This document shows positions 56,819 to 64,000 of a DNA stretch of 64,000 nt, in pieces. Under the pieces are notes generated by a model. That model had not been told where the DNA came from. It did no database searches and worked only from the letters and a program-made list of their open reading frames with translations. The position numbers and the translations under genes were made by a program. The stretch comes from DATBVX01 sp963696675 (GTDB taxonomy: Bacteria; Pseudomonadota; Gammaproteobacteria; Steroidobacterales; Steroidobacteraceae): NCBI GenBank assembly GCA_963696675.1, contig CAVOLM010000018.1:107668-171667 (forward strand). The letters are read 5' to 3'. Position 1 is the stretch's first letter; every line of letters begins with the position of its first letter.

Positions 56819-57502
56819 TCAATCGATGCTGATCCTGACCGCCGCCGCGGCGGTCAAAGGTGCGAGCGTAAATGCGAGCACGAACATCGCGCCGAGCAGG
56901 TACAGCGGCCCGGCGACCGGCTCGGCCGCGATCGCGAGCTCGATCGCGCGCGATCCGAAGATCAGCAGCGGCATCGCCAGCGGCAGCACCAGCAGCGACA
57001 GCAGCAGGCTCCCGCGCCGCAGTCCGACGGTCAGGGCAGCTCCGATGCCGCCGAGCAGGCTCAGCGTCAGCGTGCCGAACAGCAGACTGATCACCACGAC
57101 ATCCGAGAGCGTGCCCGGAACGCCGAGCGCGATCGCCACGAGCGGCGAGATCAGCACGAGTGGCAGTCCACTCAGTACCCAATGCGCGGCGATCTTGGCC
57201 AACAGTAACCATGTCAGAGGCTGTCCGGACAACACGTACTGCTCGAGCGATCCGTCTTGCGCATCGGACTTCAGCAGTGAATCCGCAGCGAGGAGCGAGG
57301 ATAGCAGCGCCGCCACCCACAACACACCGGGCGCGACGTCTCTCAGGCGCGACAGCTCGGGACTTAATCCGAGCGGAAACAGCGTCGTGACGATCAGGAA
57401 GAACACCAGCGGATCTGCGACCTGCCCCCAGCGACGCATCGCGAGACGCAGGTCACGCTCGAAGATCAATCGACCGGCTGTCAGCGCGTGTGTCGGCTGC
57501 AT
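56819..57502 (-). CDS. ccmB: Heme exporter protein CcmB
   Basis: 227 residues from ATG 57502. Six-helix ABC-2-type membrane protein: RLIFERDLRLAMRRWGQVAD, DPLVFFLIVTTLFPLG, SGQPLTWLLLAKIAAHW. In the sequence as given it is in frame with ccmA, but the ATG is embedded in TAATG, the natural ccmA-stop/ccmB-start overlap. I therefore treat it as a separate gene. Confidence 0.93.
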   Translation of the reverse strand: MQPTHALTAGRLIFERDLRLAMRRWGQVADPLVFFLIVTTLFPLGLSPELSRLRDVAPGVLWVAALLSSLLAADSLLKSDAQDGSLEQYVLSGQPLTWLLLAKIAAHWVLSGLPLVLISPLVAIALGVPGTLSDVVVISLLFGTLTLSLLGGIGAALTVGLRRGSLLLSLLVLPLAMPLLIFGSRAIELAIAAEPVAGPLYLLGAMFVLAFTLAPLTAAAAVRISID

Positions 57503-58129
57503 TACAAGCCCAATTGCCGCACTCGTGCCTGAACGCAGCTGCAGCCCCTGGTGAGCTGCGATCAACGCCAGCCCACCCGTATCGAGGTGTGATGCCAGCG
57601 CCATCGATATTTGCTCGCTGCTGATGCCATCTAGATTCGTGAAGGGCTCATCGAGTACCCAGAGGCGCGCACGCGAAAGCAGCACGCGGCAGAGCGCGAC
57701 GCGGCGGCGTTGCCCGGCTGACAACACGCGCGACGGCAAGTCTGCACAATCAGCGACGCCGAGATCGCCGAGCATGGCGCGAATCTCCTGCTCCGTGAGT
57801 TCCCGTCGTACGCCGACGCTGAACTGCAGGTTTTCCACCGGTGTGAGATCGCCCTTGAGTGCAGTGTCATGCGCGAGATACGCGATCGAAGCGTGATAAG
57901 CGCTATTGGCGTCGTGAATCGAGACACCCTGCCACAGCACCTCGCCCTCCTCCGCCTGCAGCAAGCCACAGATCACGCGCAGCAGGCTCGTTTTCCCGGA
58001 ACCGTTGGGGCCGTAAACATGCAGCGCTTCGCCGGCATCCAGCGAGCACGAGACACCGCGCAGCACGTGACGCTCACCGCGCCAGAGGTGCAGGTTGCGG
58101 GCCCTCAAGAAGGAGGCGTCAGCAGTCAC
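57502..58129 (-). CDS. ccmA: Heme exporter ATP-binding protein CcmA (3' end frame change)
   Basis: About 208 residues. Walker A YGPNGSGKTSLLRVICGLL, signature LSAGQRRRVALCR, Walker B RLWVLDEPFTNLD, H-loop AHQG. With CcmB forms the ABC complex that drives release of holo-CcmE. The given frame runs on into ccmB. A one-base correction near 57530-57560 gives the expected ending RVRQLGL and a TAA overlapping the ccmB ATG. First gene of the ccmABCDEFGHI operon. Confidence 0.94.
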
Positions 58130-58326
58130 AGAACGGTTCGCGGATCATCCTTTAAGTTTCGTCTAGTCAGGCGCTTAAGGCCACTATTTAACTCGAGGAT
58201 TATCTCTGGGTCACGGCACGGGCGACGCGCAGTGTAGCGGGCGCTGCGAAAGGCTGATGAGGTCATCTGCCGGCCTCGATGCGTGCAGTACTTGTTTCCA
58301 CGTGTAAGCTCTCGCGCGATCGCGCT

Positions 58327-58410
58327 GCCCGGGTGGCGAAACTGGTAGACGCTGGGGGCTTAAAACCCCCTGGAGGAAACTCCATGCCGGTTCGACTCCG
58401 GCCCCGGGCA
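58327..58410 (+). tRNA. tRNA-Leu (anticodon UAA)
   Basis: Acceptor stem GCCCGGG (58327-58333) pairs with CCCGGGC (58403-58409), discriminator A at 58410. The anticodon loop CTTAAAA gives UAA, and the long variable arm (TGGAGGAAACTCCA region) and GGTTCGACTCC T-arm are typical of class II tRNA-Leu. CCA is not encoded. It corresponds to leuZ of the glyW-cysT-leuZ set in E. coli, but here lies on the opposite strand from tRNA-Cys. Confidence 0.97.
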
Positions 58411-58632
58411 CGTACTGCGGCGATCGCAATTGCCGTGCTCTGGTGAGGATCCGAATTACCCGCCGCTGACGAACGTGGACTGTGTCACGCATTCGATAAG
58501 ACTCAGTGCCAGCGAGCACTGCACAATGCTTTTTTTGCGTATTTCACCGCATATTTACGTCTTTTTAACTGACAACATAACCCGCAACGTCCTAGTATTC
58601 GCGCGCGTTCAGAGGGACGAGAAGGACCCGAC

Positions 58633-58902
58633 GTGAGCATGCTTCAACAGTCCGAGCCGCTCTTCATATCCCGGCCAGCCGGCATCCCTGCCGGATCGAT
58701 GAGTCCGGATACGTTTTTCACGATCGTCATGACCGCGTGCCTTTTCGTGGACACCGGTCTCGTGCTGCTGCTCATCAACGTCTGTAACTCCCTCGGGGTG
58801 CCCTGGGTGCCCATCATCGTCGTGGCTGCGTTCGGCGCGGTCATGCTGGCGCTGCGGGTTGGCGCAATGTTGCGGACTGCCACACAAGAACGGGGCAGCT
58901 GA
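58633..58902 (+). CDS. Small membrane protein, function unknown
   Basis: 89 residues from GTG 58633 with AAGGA eight bases upstream. Two hydrophobic helices (FFTIVMTACLFVDTGLVLLL; VPWVPIIVVAAFGAVMLALR) and short polar ends. Preceded by an AT-rich promoter-like stretch (58525-58600). I do not recognise a family. It sits between tRNA-Leu and tRNA-Cys. Confidence 0.65.
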   Translation: MSMLQQSEPLFISRPAGIPAGSMSPDTFFTIVMTACLFVDTGLVLLLINVCNSLGVPWVPIIVVAAFGAVMLALRVGAMLRTATQERGS

Positions 58903-58972
58903 GAGTGTTCGGCTTGCGAATCGACAGGTGAGCGTCGGAGCGTTCGCTTCGCGCTCTAGTCCGTGCGGCATC

Positions 58973-59046
58973 TGGAGGCGTGGGTCGGAATCGAACCGGC
59001 GTACACGGCTTTGCAGGCCGCTGCATGACCACTCTGCCACCACGCC
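58973..59046 (-). tRNA. tRNA-Cys (anticodon GCA)
   Basis: On the minus strand the acceptor GGCGTGG (from 59046) pairs with CCACGCC, with discriminator U and encoded CCA at 58975-58973. The anticodon loop CTGCAAA gives GCA. The T-arm GGTTCGATTCC is normal. Likely processed from the ancestral glyW-cysT operon transcript. Confidence 0.97.
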
Positions 59047-59062
59047 AGGGCGCCTGAAGCAA

Positions 59063-59089
59063 GAAACCCCGGGATGAACCCGGGGTTTC
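59063..59089 (-). terminator. Rho-independent terminator-like hairpin
   Basis: Perfect 11-bp stem GAAACCCCGGG/CCCGGGGTTTC with a five-base loop. On the minus strand it is followed by a weak T-rich stretch (TTTCTTGCTT), so it would end transcription of the lipoprotein gene before tRNA-Cys. It could also work on the plus strand. Confidence 0.75.
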
Positions 59090-59143
59090 AGTCTATCAAT
59101 CTCGAGCCGGAAATGGATCGCGCTCGAGCATCCCAACCCGATG

Positions 59144-59554
59144 CTAGGTTCCAGGCGGCGGACCAGACACCGTACCCCGCCTGACGGCATCCACAGCTTC
59201 ACGCGCCGCGTCGCTCCTTCGATCCAGCTCTTCTGCAGTAAAACATTCGGTCACTGTCGTGATTCGCGAGCCTGTCGCCACATCCTTTGTGCAATACACC
59301 TGCCTGCCATCCTTGGTGACGACTCGGTAGCCAGCCCTTTTGGGGAGCGGCTCAGAGGCAGCCGCCTTCGCAGCGCTCGCGGGCTCCGTGGCCGGACCCG
59401 ACCCCGTCTGCTTTGCTGCAGGCGCGGTCGCGGGTGTGTCGTTCTCCGCGACGGACATCTGCGCTTGCGGCGCCGCGGTGCTCTTGTCTGCAGCAGGCTG
59501 GGAGGCGCAACCGACAACCATCCCCATGCCAACAACCATAGCTACCAGCCTCAT
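59144..59554 (-). CDS. Putative lipoprotein
   Basis: 136 residues from ATG 59554 with GGGAGGA upstream. Signal peptide with lipobox (MVVGMGMVVGCASQPAADKS; Cys at residue 16 becomes the lipidated N-terminus). An Ala/Pro/Thr-rich linker follows, then a small domain (GYRVVTKDGRQVYCTKDVAT, RITTVTECFTAEEL) with two further Cys that could pair. The function is unknown; short proteins of this kind are common in Xanthomonadales-like genomes. Confidence 0.85.
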   Translation of the reverse strand: MRLVAMVVGMGMVVGCASQPAADKSTAAPQAQMSVAENDTPATAPAAKQTGSGPATEPASAAKAAASEPLPKRAGYRVVTKDGRQVYCTKDVATGSRITTVTECFTAEELDRRSDAAREAVDAVRRGTVSGPPPGT

Positions 59555-59731
59555 TACGTCCTCCCTTGAATGTGAACTCGAGCGAAGCATACCGAGCGCG
59601 CGCTCGAACTGTGAATCTCTTCGTACTTGCAAGCGCGCATCCTGGTCAAACGCGCGCTCGCTCCTTAGCCGCACGTGGCCCGCGACCAATGAAGATCACT
59701 CGGCTCCCGGGTGACTAACGCCCGCGCAGCA

Positions 59732-60217
59732 TTATCGGCACGATTGCCGGGATGTAACGGGAGATGGAGCGGGAAACGAGGCTCGAACTCGCGACCTCAA
59801 CCTTGGCAAGATCGACGTCCCCGGACGATTCAGACACTTAAGCTGACACAACGTGACAGATCGGACGCGAAAGAACAAATACTTACACGTTCCAACGTGA
59901 CACCAACGTGACAAGCCGGCTACGCCTGAATGCCGCCGCCAAGACTCGCTCTCCACGCAAACCGCGGCAATTGTACGCGAGCCATACTGGACGCGTCCTC
60001 GCGCGCGCGTGAGGGCCAGAGCGGTGCCCGTGCCGTTGATGCCGCCTAGCATCTCGATGATCCCGAACACGGCGCGAACTGCGACGAGTACGCCGAGGAC
60101 CTTCCAGAAAGACACGGTCTCGTCGAACTGCGTGTAGGCCCATGCAATGAGCACATAGGGAATCACGGCAATCCAAGCCCCAATGAATGCGGTCTTCTCA
60201 GTAGCAGTCATCTGCAT
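59732..60217 (-). CDS. Small membrane protein at island edge (3' part reads through the tRNA remnant)
   Basis: The first ~65 residues look genuine: two hydrophobic helices (FIGAWIAVIPYVLIAWAY; VLGVLVAVRAVFGIIEMLGG) after a GGGGGG ribosome site. The remaining ~95 residues lack family sequence and translate the tRNA-Gly fragment, so the native stop was probably lost through integration or a frame change. Function unknown. Confidence 0.5.
   Translation of the reverse strand: MQMTATEKTAFIGAWIAVIPYVLIAWAYTQFDETVSFWKVLGVLVAVRAVFGIIEMLGGINGTGTALALTRARGRVQYGSRTIAAVCVESESWRRHSGVAGLSRWCHVGTCKYLFFRVRSVTLCQLKCLNRPGTSILPRLRSRVRASFPAPSPVTSRQSCR
59765..59814 (-). other. 3' fragment of tRNA-Gly(GCC): putative attachment site of an integrated island
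   Basis: On the minus strand, 50 bases match the 3' part of tRNA-Gly(GCC), from the anticodon stem (CGATCTTGCCAAGGTTG) through the T-arm (GCGAGTTCGAGCCTCG) to TTTCCCGCTCCA with CCA. I count 46 of 50 identical to E. coli glyW. The 5' half (GCGGGAA acceptor strand and D-arm) is missing. This is what integration of an element at a tRNA 3' end leaves at the distal end. Confidence 0.85.
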
Positions 60218-60251
60218 GTCGTGTGCCCCCCTGTTCTTGTTCTGAGCGGCA

Positions 60252-60905
60252 CTACGCTGGCTTCGGTCGCCACTTCACCGCTATGGATCGAATTGCCCCG
60301 TAGTCGCCAAGCGCGAATGCCTGCAGTTCGTTGGCGTCGCGAAGACGCGCCAGCAGGTCACTGGCCATCTCCTCCAGTTGGAACATGATGCTCTCGGCCC
60401 GCGCGATAGGGTCGCGGAAGACCTCTGAGCCCGTAAACCTGAGCACTCGGTAGCCCGCGCCTGTGAGCGCGCGGTCCCTCGACTTGTCTCGCTGCGCCTG
60501 TTCCTTCGTGCGCTCGTGGAACTCGTGGCCGTCTACCTCGATGACAATTGGGCAGAAGACGGGCATTCCGTGCTTCTCGTCGGCGTAACCCCAACGCGTC
60601 GCGTACAGCAAGAAGTCGACGCGACAATGCAGTTCGCCAGATTCCGAGTCGTAGTCGTCTACCTCAAGCTCCACCTGAGGCTCACAGACGGCGGTGAACA
60701 TGTCCGTTGGCCCCATGCCACCGTCCATCGGCCACTGAATTCTCCAGTAGCGAGTGTTGATAAGCGCTCTGCGGTAGTTGATCAACCCCGCCATAAGTAT
60801 CTGCTCGACAGGACTGTGACAGCGCTCCAGCATTTGCAAGCATTGCGAAGACGTCTCTGCGACGTACTCGTCAACGATCTTGCGGGCTGCGTCGCAGACT
60901 GGCAT
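60252..60905 (-). CDS. PD-(D/E)XK endonuclease, DUF559/VSR-like
   Basis: 217 residues. The C-terminal half has the DUF559/very-short-patch-repair-like nuclease pattern: Glu34 in SPVEQILMAG, Asp97 in RVDFLL, Glu123/Asp125 in PIVIEVDGHEFHE, then RDKSRDRALTGAGYRVLRF and GSEVFRDP. The N-terminal ~30 residues are helical. It lies nine bases after the Schlafen/AlbA_2 gene on the same strand, so the two are probably co-translated. Likely cleaves DNA; the specificity and the trigger are unknown. Confidence 0.83.
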   Translation of the reverse strand: MPVCDAARKIVDEYVAETSSQCLQMLERCHSPVEQILMAGLINYRRALINTRYWRIQWPMDGGMGPTDMFTAVCEPQVELEVDDYDSESGELHCRVDFLLYATRWGYADEKHGMPVFCPIVIEVDGHEFHERTKEQAQRDKSRDRALTGAGYRVLRFTGSEVFRDPIARAESIMFQLEEMASDLLARLRDANELQAFALGDYGAIRSIAVKWRPKPA

Positions 60906-60914
60906 CGGGTCAGG

Positions 60915-62191
60915 CTACACGAGCTTGAACTCATCGGGCTTCGTCTCTATGCCGATGGAGTTCCAGAAGTCGTGCCACATCAGGTTGAGCGTGGAATCAC
61001 GCGACTCCGCGCCTCCGACAGGGTAGCGAGGCAGGAGGGATGGACCTGCGGGCAGTGTTCCCGCCACTTCGTAACCGTCACCGTTGGTCATCCTGAAAAC
61101 GGGCACGGCAATGTCCGCCATGATCTCAAGCTCGAACACGTACTCGACGCTGTGCGCGCCAGCATAAGCACGGAACCTGTCCGCCGCGTCCATTGCGTTC
61201 AACACCAGTCCGAACAGCCAGCCGGGGTACACCATGTAGCGCAACGTCGCGGCCTGCTGCGCGTCATCGGCTGTCGCCACGACCGCAAGCTGATACACAA
61301 CGGTACCGTCGCAGTGCAGTTGCAGGAGACTCCGCCTACCATCGCGACCGATCTGACCGTCGCTCGCTTGAGTTCCTCTCAAGATCGGTCGCCAGTTCTG
61401 AGTGGTACTGCACACAGGCGTCAACTCGTATGTCTGAGCGCCGTTCAAGGCGCAGCGATAGGTTCGCACCGCAGGTGTGATCTCTCTGACCTCGTGGACG
61501 CGCTCGATGTGCAGATCGGACGACGCTGGCACGCCTCTCACGCCCAGAGCAACGGTGCACACTCCAGGTATCGCTTTCCGGTCGAGCGTCGCCCACTCGC
61601 GGAACTCGCGGCGAAGGTCATCGAGGTGGTGGTCGACGGCTTCTAGACCACGGGCGACGTTGAACGTCATATCTTGAATCTCACGCATGGTCATGGCCTC
61701 TGTGCTCTCGCGTCTGCGGCGGTAGCACTCCTTGGTCAGCGTGAGACGGTGCGGGGCCAGACGCGAACGCGGAACGCGCAGGACAACATAGCCGTTACCC
61801 GTGTCATCGACCGGGATGCCTCGAACTTCGAGGCGGGGTATCTGTGGTTCGATGAGATTGCGTGCCGCCATCGCAAGGCGCTCAGCGAGGTCTTGGCATC
61901 GGGGACTGGCGACGGGCTCACTGCACGCTTCGGATTGTCCTCACTCTCCGTGATGCCGATGATGAGGTCGCCGCCGTAGCTGTTCGCGAAGGCGACCACT
62001 TCCTTGAAGACTCCGCGCTGCGCCGGCTCACCAACGCGGTCACCGTGAGTGACCCAACGGTCCGGCCCGTCGCCACTAGTAGGCAACTCCCGCTTGAACT
62101 CAAGTTGTTCGTCTTCGGGCCACTCCTCGACGAGGACTTGAGTTACGTCGTCCGAGGTCAGTGCGGCGAGTGCCTTCTTGAGGTTTGGCAT
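60915..62191 (-). CDS. Schlafen/AlbA_2 domain protein (one frame change)
   Basis: About 425 residues. The N-terminal AlbA_2 (divergent AAA-4/Schlafen) domain shows EQLEFKRELP, the ATP-site-like EFK at residues 31-33, and KEVVAFANSYGGDLIIGITE (residues 63-82). The frame changes near 61890-61905; then LAERLAMAARNLIEPQIPRL and VLRVPRSRLAPH finish the domain. The C-terminal ~270 residues are unrecognised. AlbA_2 proteins are often found in defence islands, sometimes with nucleases. Upstream partner of the DUF559-like nuclease. Confidence 0.8.
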
Positions 62192-62397
62192 GGGCTCGCA
62201 TTCTACTCGCAGCGCGTGTAGGGCTTGTCCCTAGGCGCGACTGCAGTTCCTCCTCAGCATGACCGCAGTGAAGCGCGAGGAGAACGTCGAAGGTGTCGAG
62301 CGGGTCAACTTGCTAGGGCGTCGAGCCACGCCGGACAGAATGAGGCGTCCGCACAGCGTCCGCGAGGGATTAATTTGCATTTCGCTTTGGGCGATTC

Positions 62398-62425
62398 AGA
62401 GATCCCGGCGGTTAGCCGGATCTCT
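62398..62425. terminator. Hairpin, possible terminator
   Basis: Stem AGAGATC/GATCTCT and inner CGGC/GCCG separated by one bulged C, loop GGTTA. Three bases TTT follow on the plus strand. Position suits a bidirectional boundary but the T-run is short. Confidence 0.4.
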
Positions 62426-62489
62426 TTCCAGGGTGGTATTGCAGGATCGGGAACAAGAAAAGATTTGAAGCAGCAAGAATTGGGCGAGC

Positions 62490-62519
62490 ACAAAACGAAA
62501 ACGCCGCCCGAAGGCGGCG
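62490..62519 (-). terminator. Rho-independent terminator of the DUF4440 gene
   Basis: Stem CGCCGCC/GGCGGCG (62502-62519) with a four-base loop, followed on the minus strand by TTTTCGTTTT. About 60 bases downstream of the DUF4440 stop. Confidence 0.85.
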
Positions 62520-62577
62520 CTCTCGTGAGCAATGATGTTTCTGTCAGACGCTCAGGAGTCAAACCGCCTGGCCCACA

Positions 62578-63009
62578 TCATTTGATGGGCGTTGATTGAT
62601 AGAACGGATTGACCCATTTGCCATTCTGCTTCTGCCAGATTGACGTCGATGCAACCTTGGACGGTGCTTGCTCGCCGTTGCAGGTTGCGTCCTGTGTCGC
62701 CGTGTAATGCAACGCCACCACGTCCGGGCTGAGCTGGTGCATTTTGACATCGTGCAAGGTGAAGCTGCGCACGTCGCATGAGGTGTTGTCCTTGACGATA
62801 GCTTCCCGCCCGGTCAACACACCACCGGCTGTGATTTGTACCGCGTCCTCTGACACGAGTTTGCGAAATGGCTCGGGGTCCTTCTTAGTCGCCGCCGTCC
62901 ACAGGGACTTCTCCATAGCTGTGAGCTCGGACTGAAGGTCGTCTGCCACCGCAAGCGATGTGAGCACGAACATCAGAGTCGCAGCCAGAAGTGCAATTAT
63001 CTGCTTCAT
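62578..63009 (-). CDS. Secreted NTF2-like DUF4440 protein
   Basis: 143 residues. Signal peptide (QIIALLAATLMFVLTSLAVA, cleaved near ADD), then the SnoaL/DUF4440 fold: ELTAMEKSLWTAATKKDPEP, FRKLVSEDAVQITAGG, MHQLSPDVVALHYTATQDAT. GGGGGAGAAA ribosome site before ATG 63009. Periplasmic; ligand unknown. Single gene with its own terminator. Confidence 0.88.
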   Translation of the reverse strand: MKQIIALLAATLMFVLTSLAVADDLQSELTAMEKSLWTAATKKDPEPFRKLVSEDAVQITAGGVLTGREAIVKDNTSCDVRSFTLHDVKMHQLSPDVVALHYTATQDATCNGEQAPSKVASTSIWQKQNGKWVNPFYQSTPIK

Positions 63010-63293
63010 ATAGTTTCTCCCCCAATGGATTACGTAACGAGTTCTTCTTGAGTGTGCTCCGCCTTGCCGGCTTTATCGATCGGCCTTCGTGACGGACCGC
63101 CAACATCTTATCTCAGACCGGTTCGTGCCGGGCTGGAAGCGCTGGCAGATGACGGTACTCTTGGGCCGCCCATTCGAAGCTGGATGGTGGCTCAGATAGT
63201 TGCAGCACCGATTGCTGTTAATCAGTACAAAGACAGCCGATGACCAACCGCGCGCCTTAGTTGCGCCGCTCGACGGCGCTAGGCGGTTGATCG

Positions 63294-64000
63294 TCAATTC
63301 GACGCTGTGTTGAGGTCGAGCGGCGCGTCCTTGGGGCGGGCAGCGAGTTCGGCACGCTGTCGCGCCATGTCGCGTTCGATGTCGGCGAAGACGGCCATGA
63401 ATTCAGGTTCGTTGCGGATTGAGGCGAGGTTGGGGTCGAAGTCACGGAAGTACCGCCAGCGGCCTCGCCACCCCGCTTTCTCCGCTGCGCGCAATGCTAC
63501 GAGTGCCTTGGCCTTCTGACCGCGCAGAGCATAGATCTGCACATCGGTGATCCAGTAACCCGAATCGCCCATGCGGGGGATCGTTCGGATGAACTCCTCA
63601 AATCGATCGAGCAGGACACTGGCGCGCGCGCGTTCTCCCGTCTTCTGCAATACGGGCACAAGGTCCATGCGAACCAAAAGTTCGAACTGCTGAGTGGAGG
63701 CTCTGTCGCGAAAAACTCGGGTCCCTTTGGCGTAGCGCGCACGCGCCGCCGCGTAGTCCCCTCTCTTCATGGCGGCATTGCTAACCAAGAGCAGCGCATC
63801 TCCGTTACGCGGCTCGAGCGCCAGAGACCCGCGCGCGCGTCCCTGTAGCGCGGCCTCCGGTTCGCCTCGTGGATCTGGCGCGCGTAAGCGGACTGCATGA
63901 GCACAGACGCGTCGTCGGGCCAGAGTTTCTGGCCCGCATATGAATCATTCGAGCCGCCCGGGCGTCGTCGCCGAGCTCGGTAAAGCCTGGCGAGCGAAGC
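63294..64000 (-). CDS. TPR-repeat protein, C-terminal part (5' end outside window, frame changes)
   Basis: The last ~165 residues are clear (from about 63788 leftward): helical pairs AAMKRGDYAAARARYAKGTR, SVLLDRFEEFIRTIP, DVQIYALRGQKAKALVALRA, then WRYFRDFDPNLASIRNEPEF and ERDMARQRAELAAR. This ending is typical of the TPR half of CadC-like or adenylate-cyclase-like signalling proteins. Upstream to 64000 the coding sequence continues in other frames (for example YAGQKLWPDDASVLMQSAYA). The N-terminal domain is not in view. Confidence 0.75.

Larger units (their letters stand above)
62220..62577. other. Non-coding spacer with two hairpins
   Basis: About 360 bases without a supported gene. It contains the hairpin at 62398-62425 and the minus-strand terminator at 62490-62519. 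Short open frames across it run through both hairpins and are not credible. The promoter of the AlbA_2 gene should lie at its left end. Confidence 0.55.

Noticed and set aside
56819..58129. A genuine CcmAB fusion protein
   Set aside because: A TAATG stop/start overlap lies exactly at the junction, and the other frame gives a better CcmA C-terminus.
62225..62599. Plus-strand open frame of 124 codons in the island
   Set aside because: It reads through two hairpins, has no family sequence and no ribosome site.
63052..63243. Small plus-strand open frame of 63 codons
   Set aside because: No ribosome site, no recognisable sequence, and composition like the surrounding non-coding DNA.
1..64000. 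CRISPR arrays, insertion sequences, transposases or prophage genes
   Set aside because: I looked for regularly spaced repeats, transposase-like and phage structural sequences and saw none in the window.

Overview
The window is high-GC DNA from a gammaproteobacterium. The fabD-fabG-acpP-fabF-mltG-tmk-holB-pilZ block, the System I cytochrome c maturation operon, a gammaproteobacterial dif site and a rhombosortase beside type II secretion genes all fit this. The lineage is probably near Xanthomonadales/Nevskiales/Steroidobacterales; that placement is inference. About two dozen otherwise intact housekeeping genes carry one or more single-base frame changes, including essential ones (fabF, holB). 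This points to uncorrected indels in the assembly rather than decay. I annotate such genes over their full span and say where the frame changes.

Layout. 1-4.7 kb: partial pirin, a polyprenyl-phosphate hexose-1-phosphate transferase, a MarR regulator with two palindromic operators overlapping an EamA transporter, and a Prx5-type peroxiredoxin. 4.8-6.5 kb: a cyclic-di-GMP-I riboswitch leading into a protein with two SPOR-like segments. 6.5-11.9 kb (minus strand): an alpha-solenoid envelope protein, a tandem alpha/beta-hydrolase without nucleophiles, and etfBA. 12-19.5 kb (plus): a degenerate serine hydrolase, oppBCDF, a CaiB/BaiF CoA-transferase and an AlaA-type aminotransferase. 19.6-25.6 kb: an AddB-like/AddA-like nuclease-helicase pair. 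25.6-31.2 kb (minus): gspG-N, with a divergent rhombosortase. 32-39.7 kb (plus): fatty-acid synthesis genes, mltG, tmk, holB, pilZ, nhaA. 39.7-44.8 kb: a cNMP-binding/rhodanese fusion, a FadJ-like enzyme, an EEP-family protein, a TIR-like protein and a hypothetical gene. 45.2 kb: a chromosome dimer resolution site (dif), which marks the replication terminus. 45.2-51.5 kb: SRPBCC protein, AAHS transporter and small-molecule metabolic enzymes. 51.5-58.1 kb (minus): ccmABCDEFGHI. 58.3-59.8 kb: tRNA-Leu(UAA), tRNA-Cys(GCA), a lipoprotein, and a 50-nt 3' remnant of tRNA-Gly(GCC). 59.8-64 kb: the apparent start of an integrated island with a Schlafen/AlbA_2 gene, a DUF559-like nuclease, a DUF4440 protein and a TPR protein.

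How the parts connect. The sugar transferase and the riboswitch-controlled SPOR protein suggest surface or biofilm functions near the left end. etfBA, the FadJ-like enzyme, the CoA-transferase and the MaoC protein belong to acyl-CoA metabolism. The Gsp pseudopilins and the rhombosortase form one export and anchoring theme. The items I consider most worth following up are the dif site, the riboswitch/SPOR unit, and the tRNA-Gly remnant bordering a possible two-gene AlbA_2-nuclease defence module.
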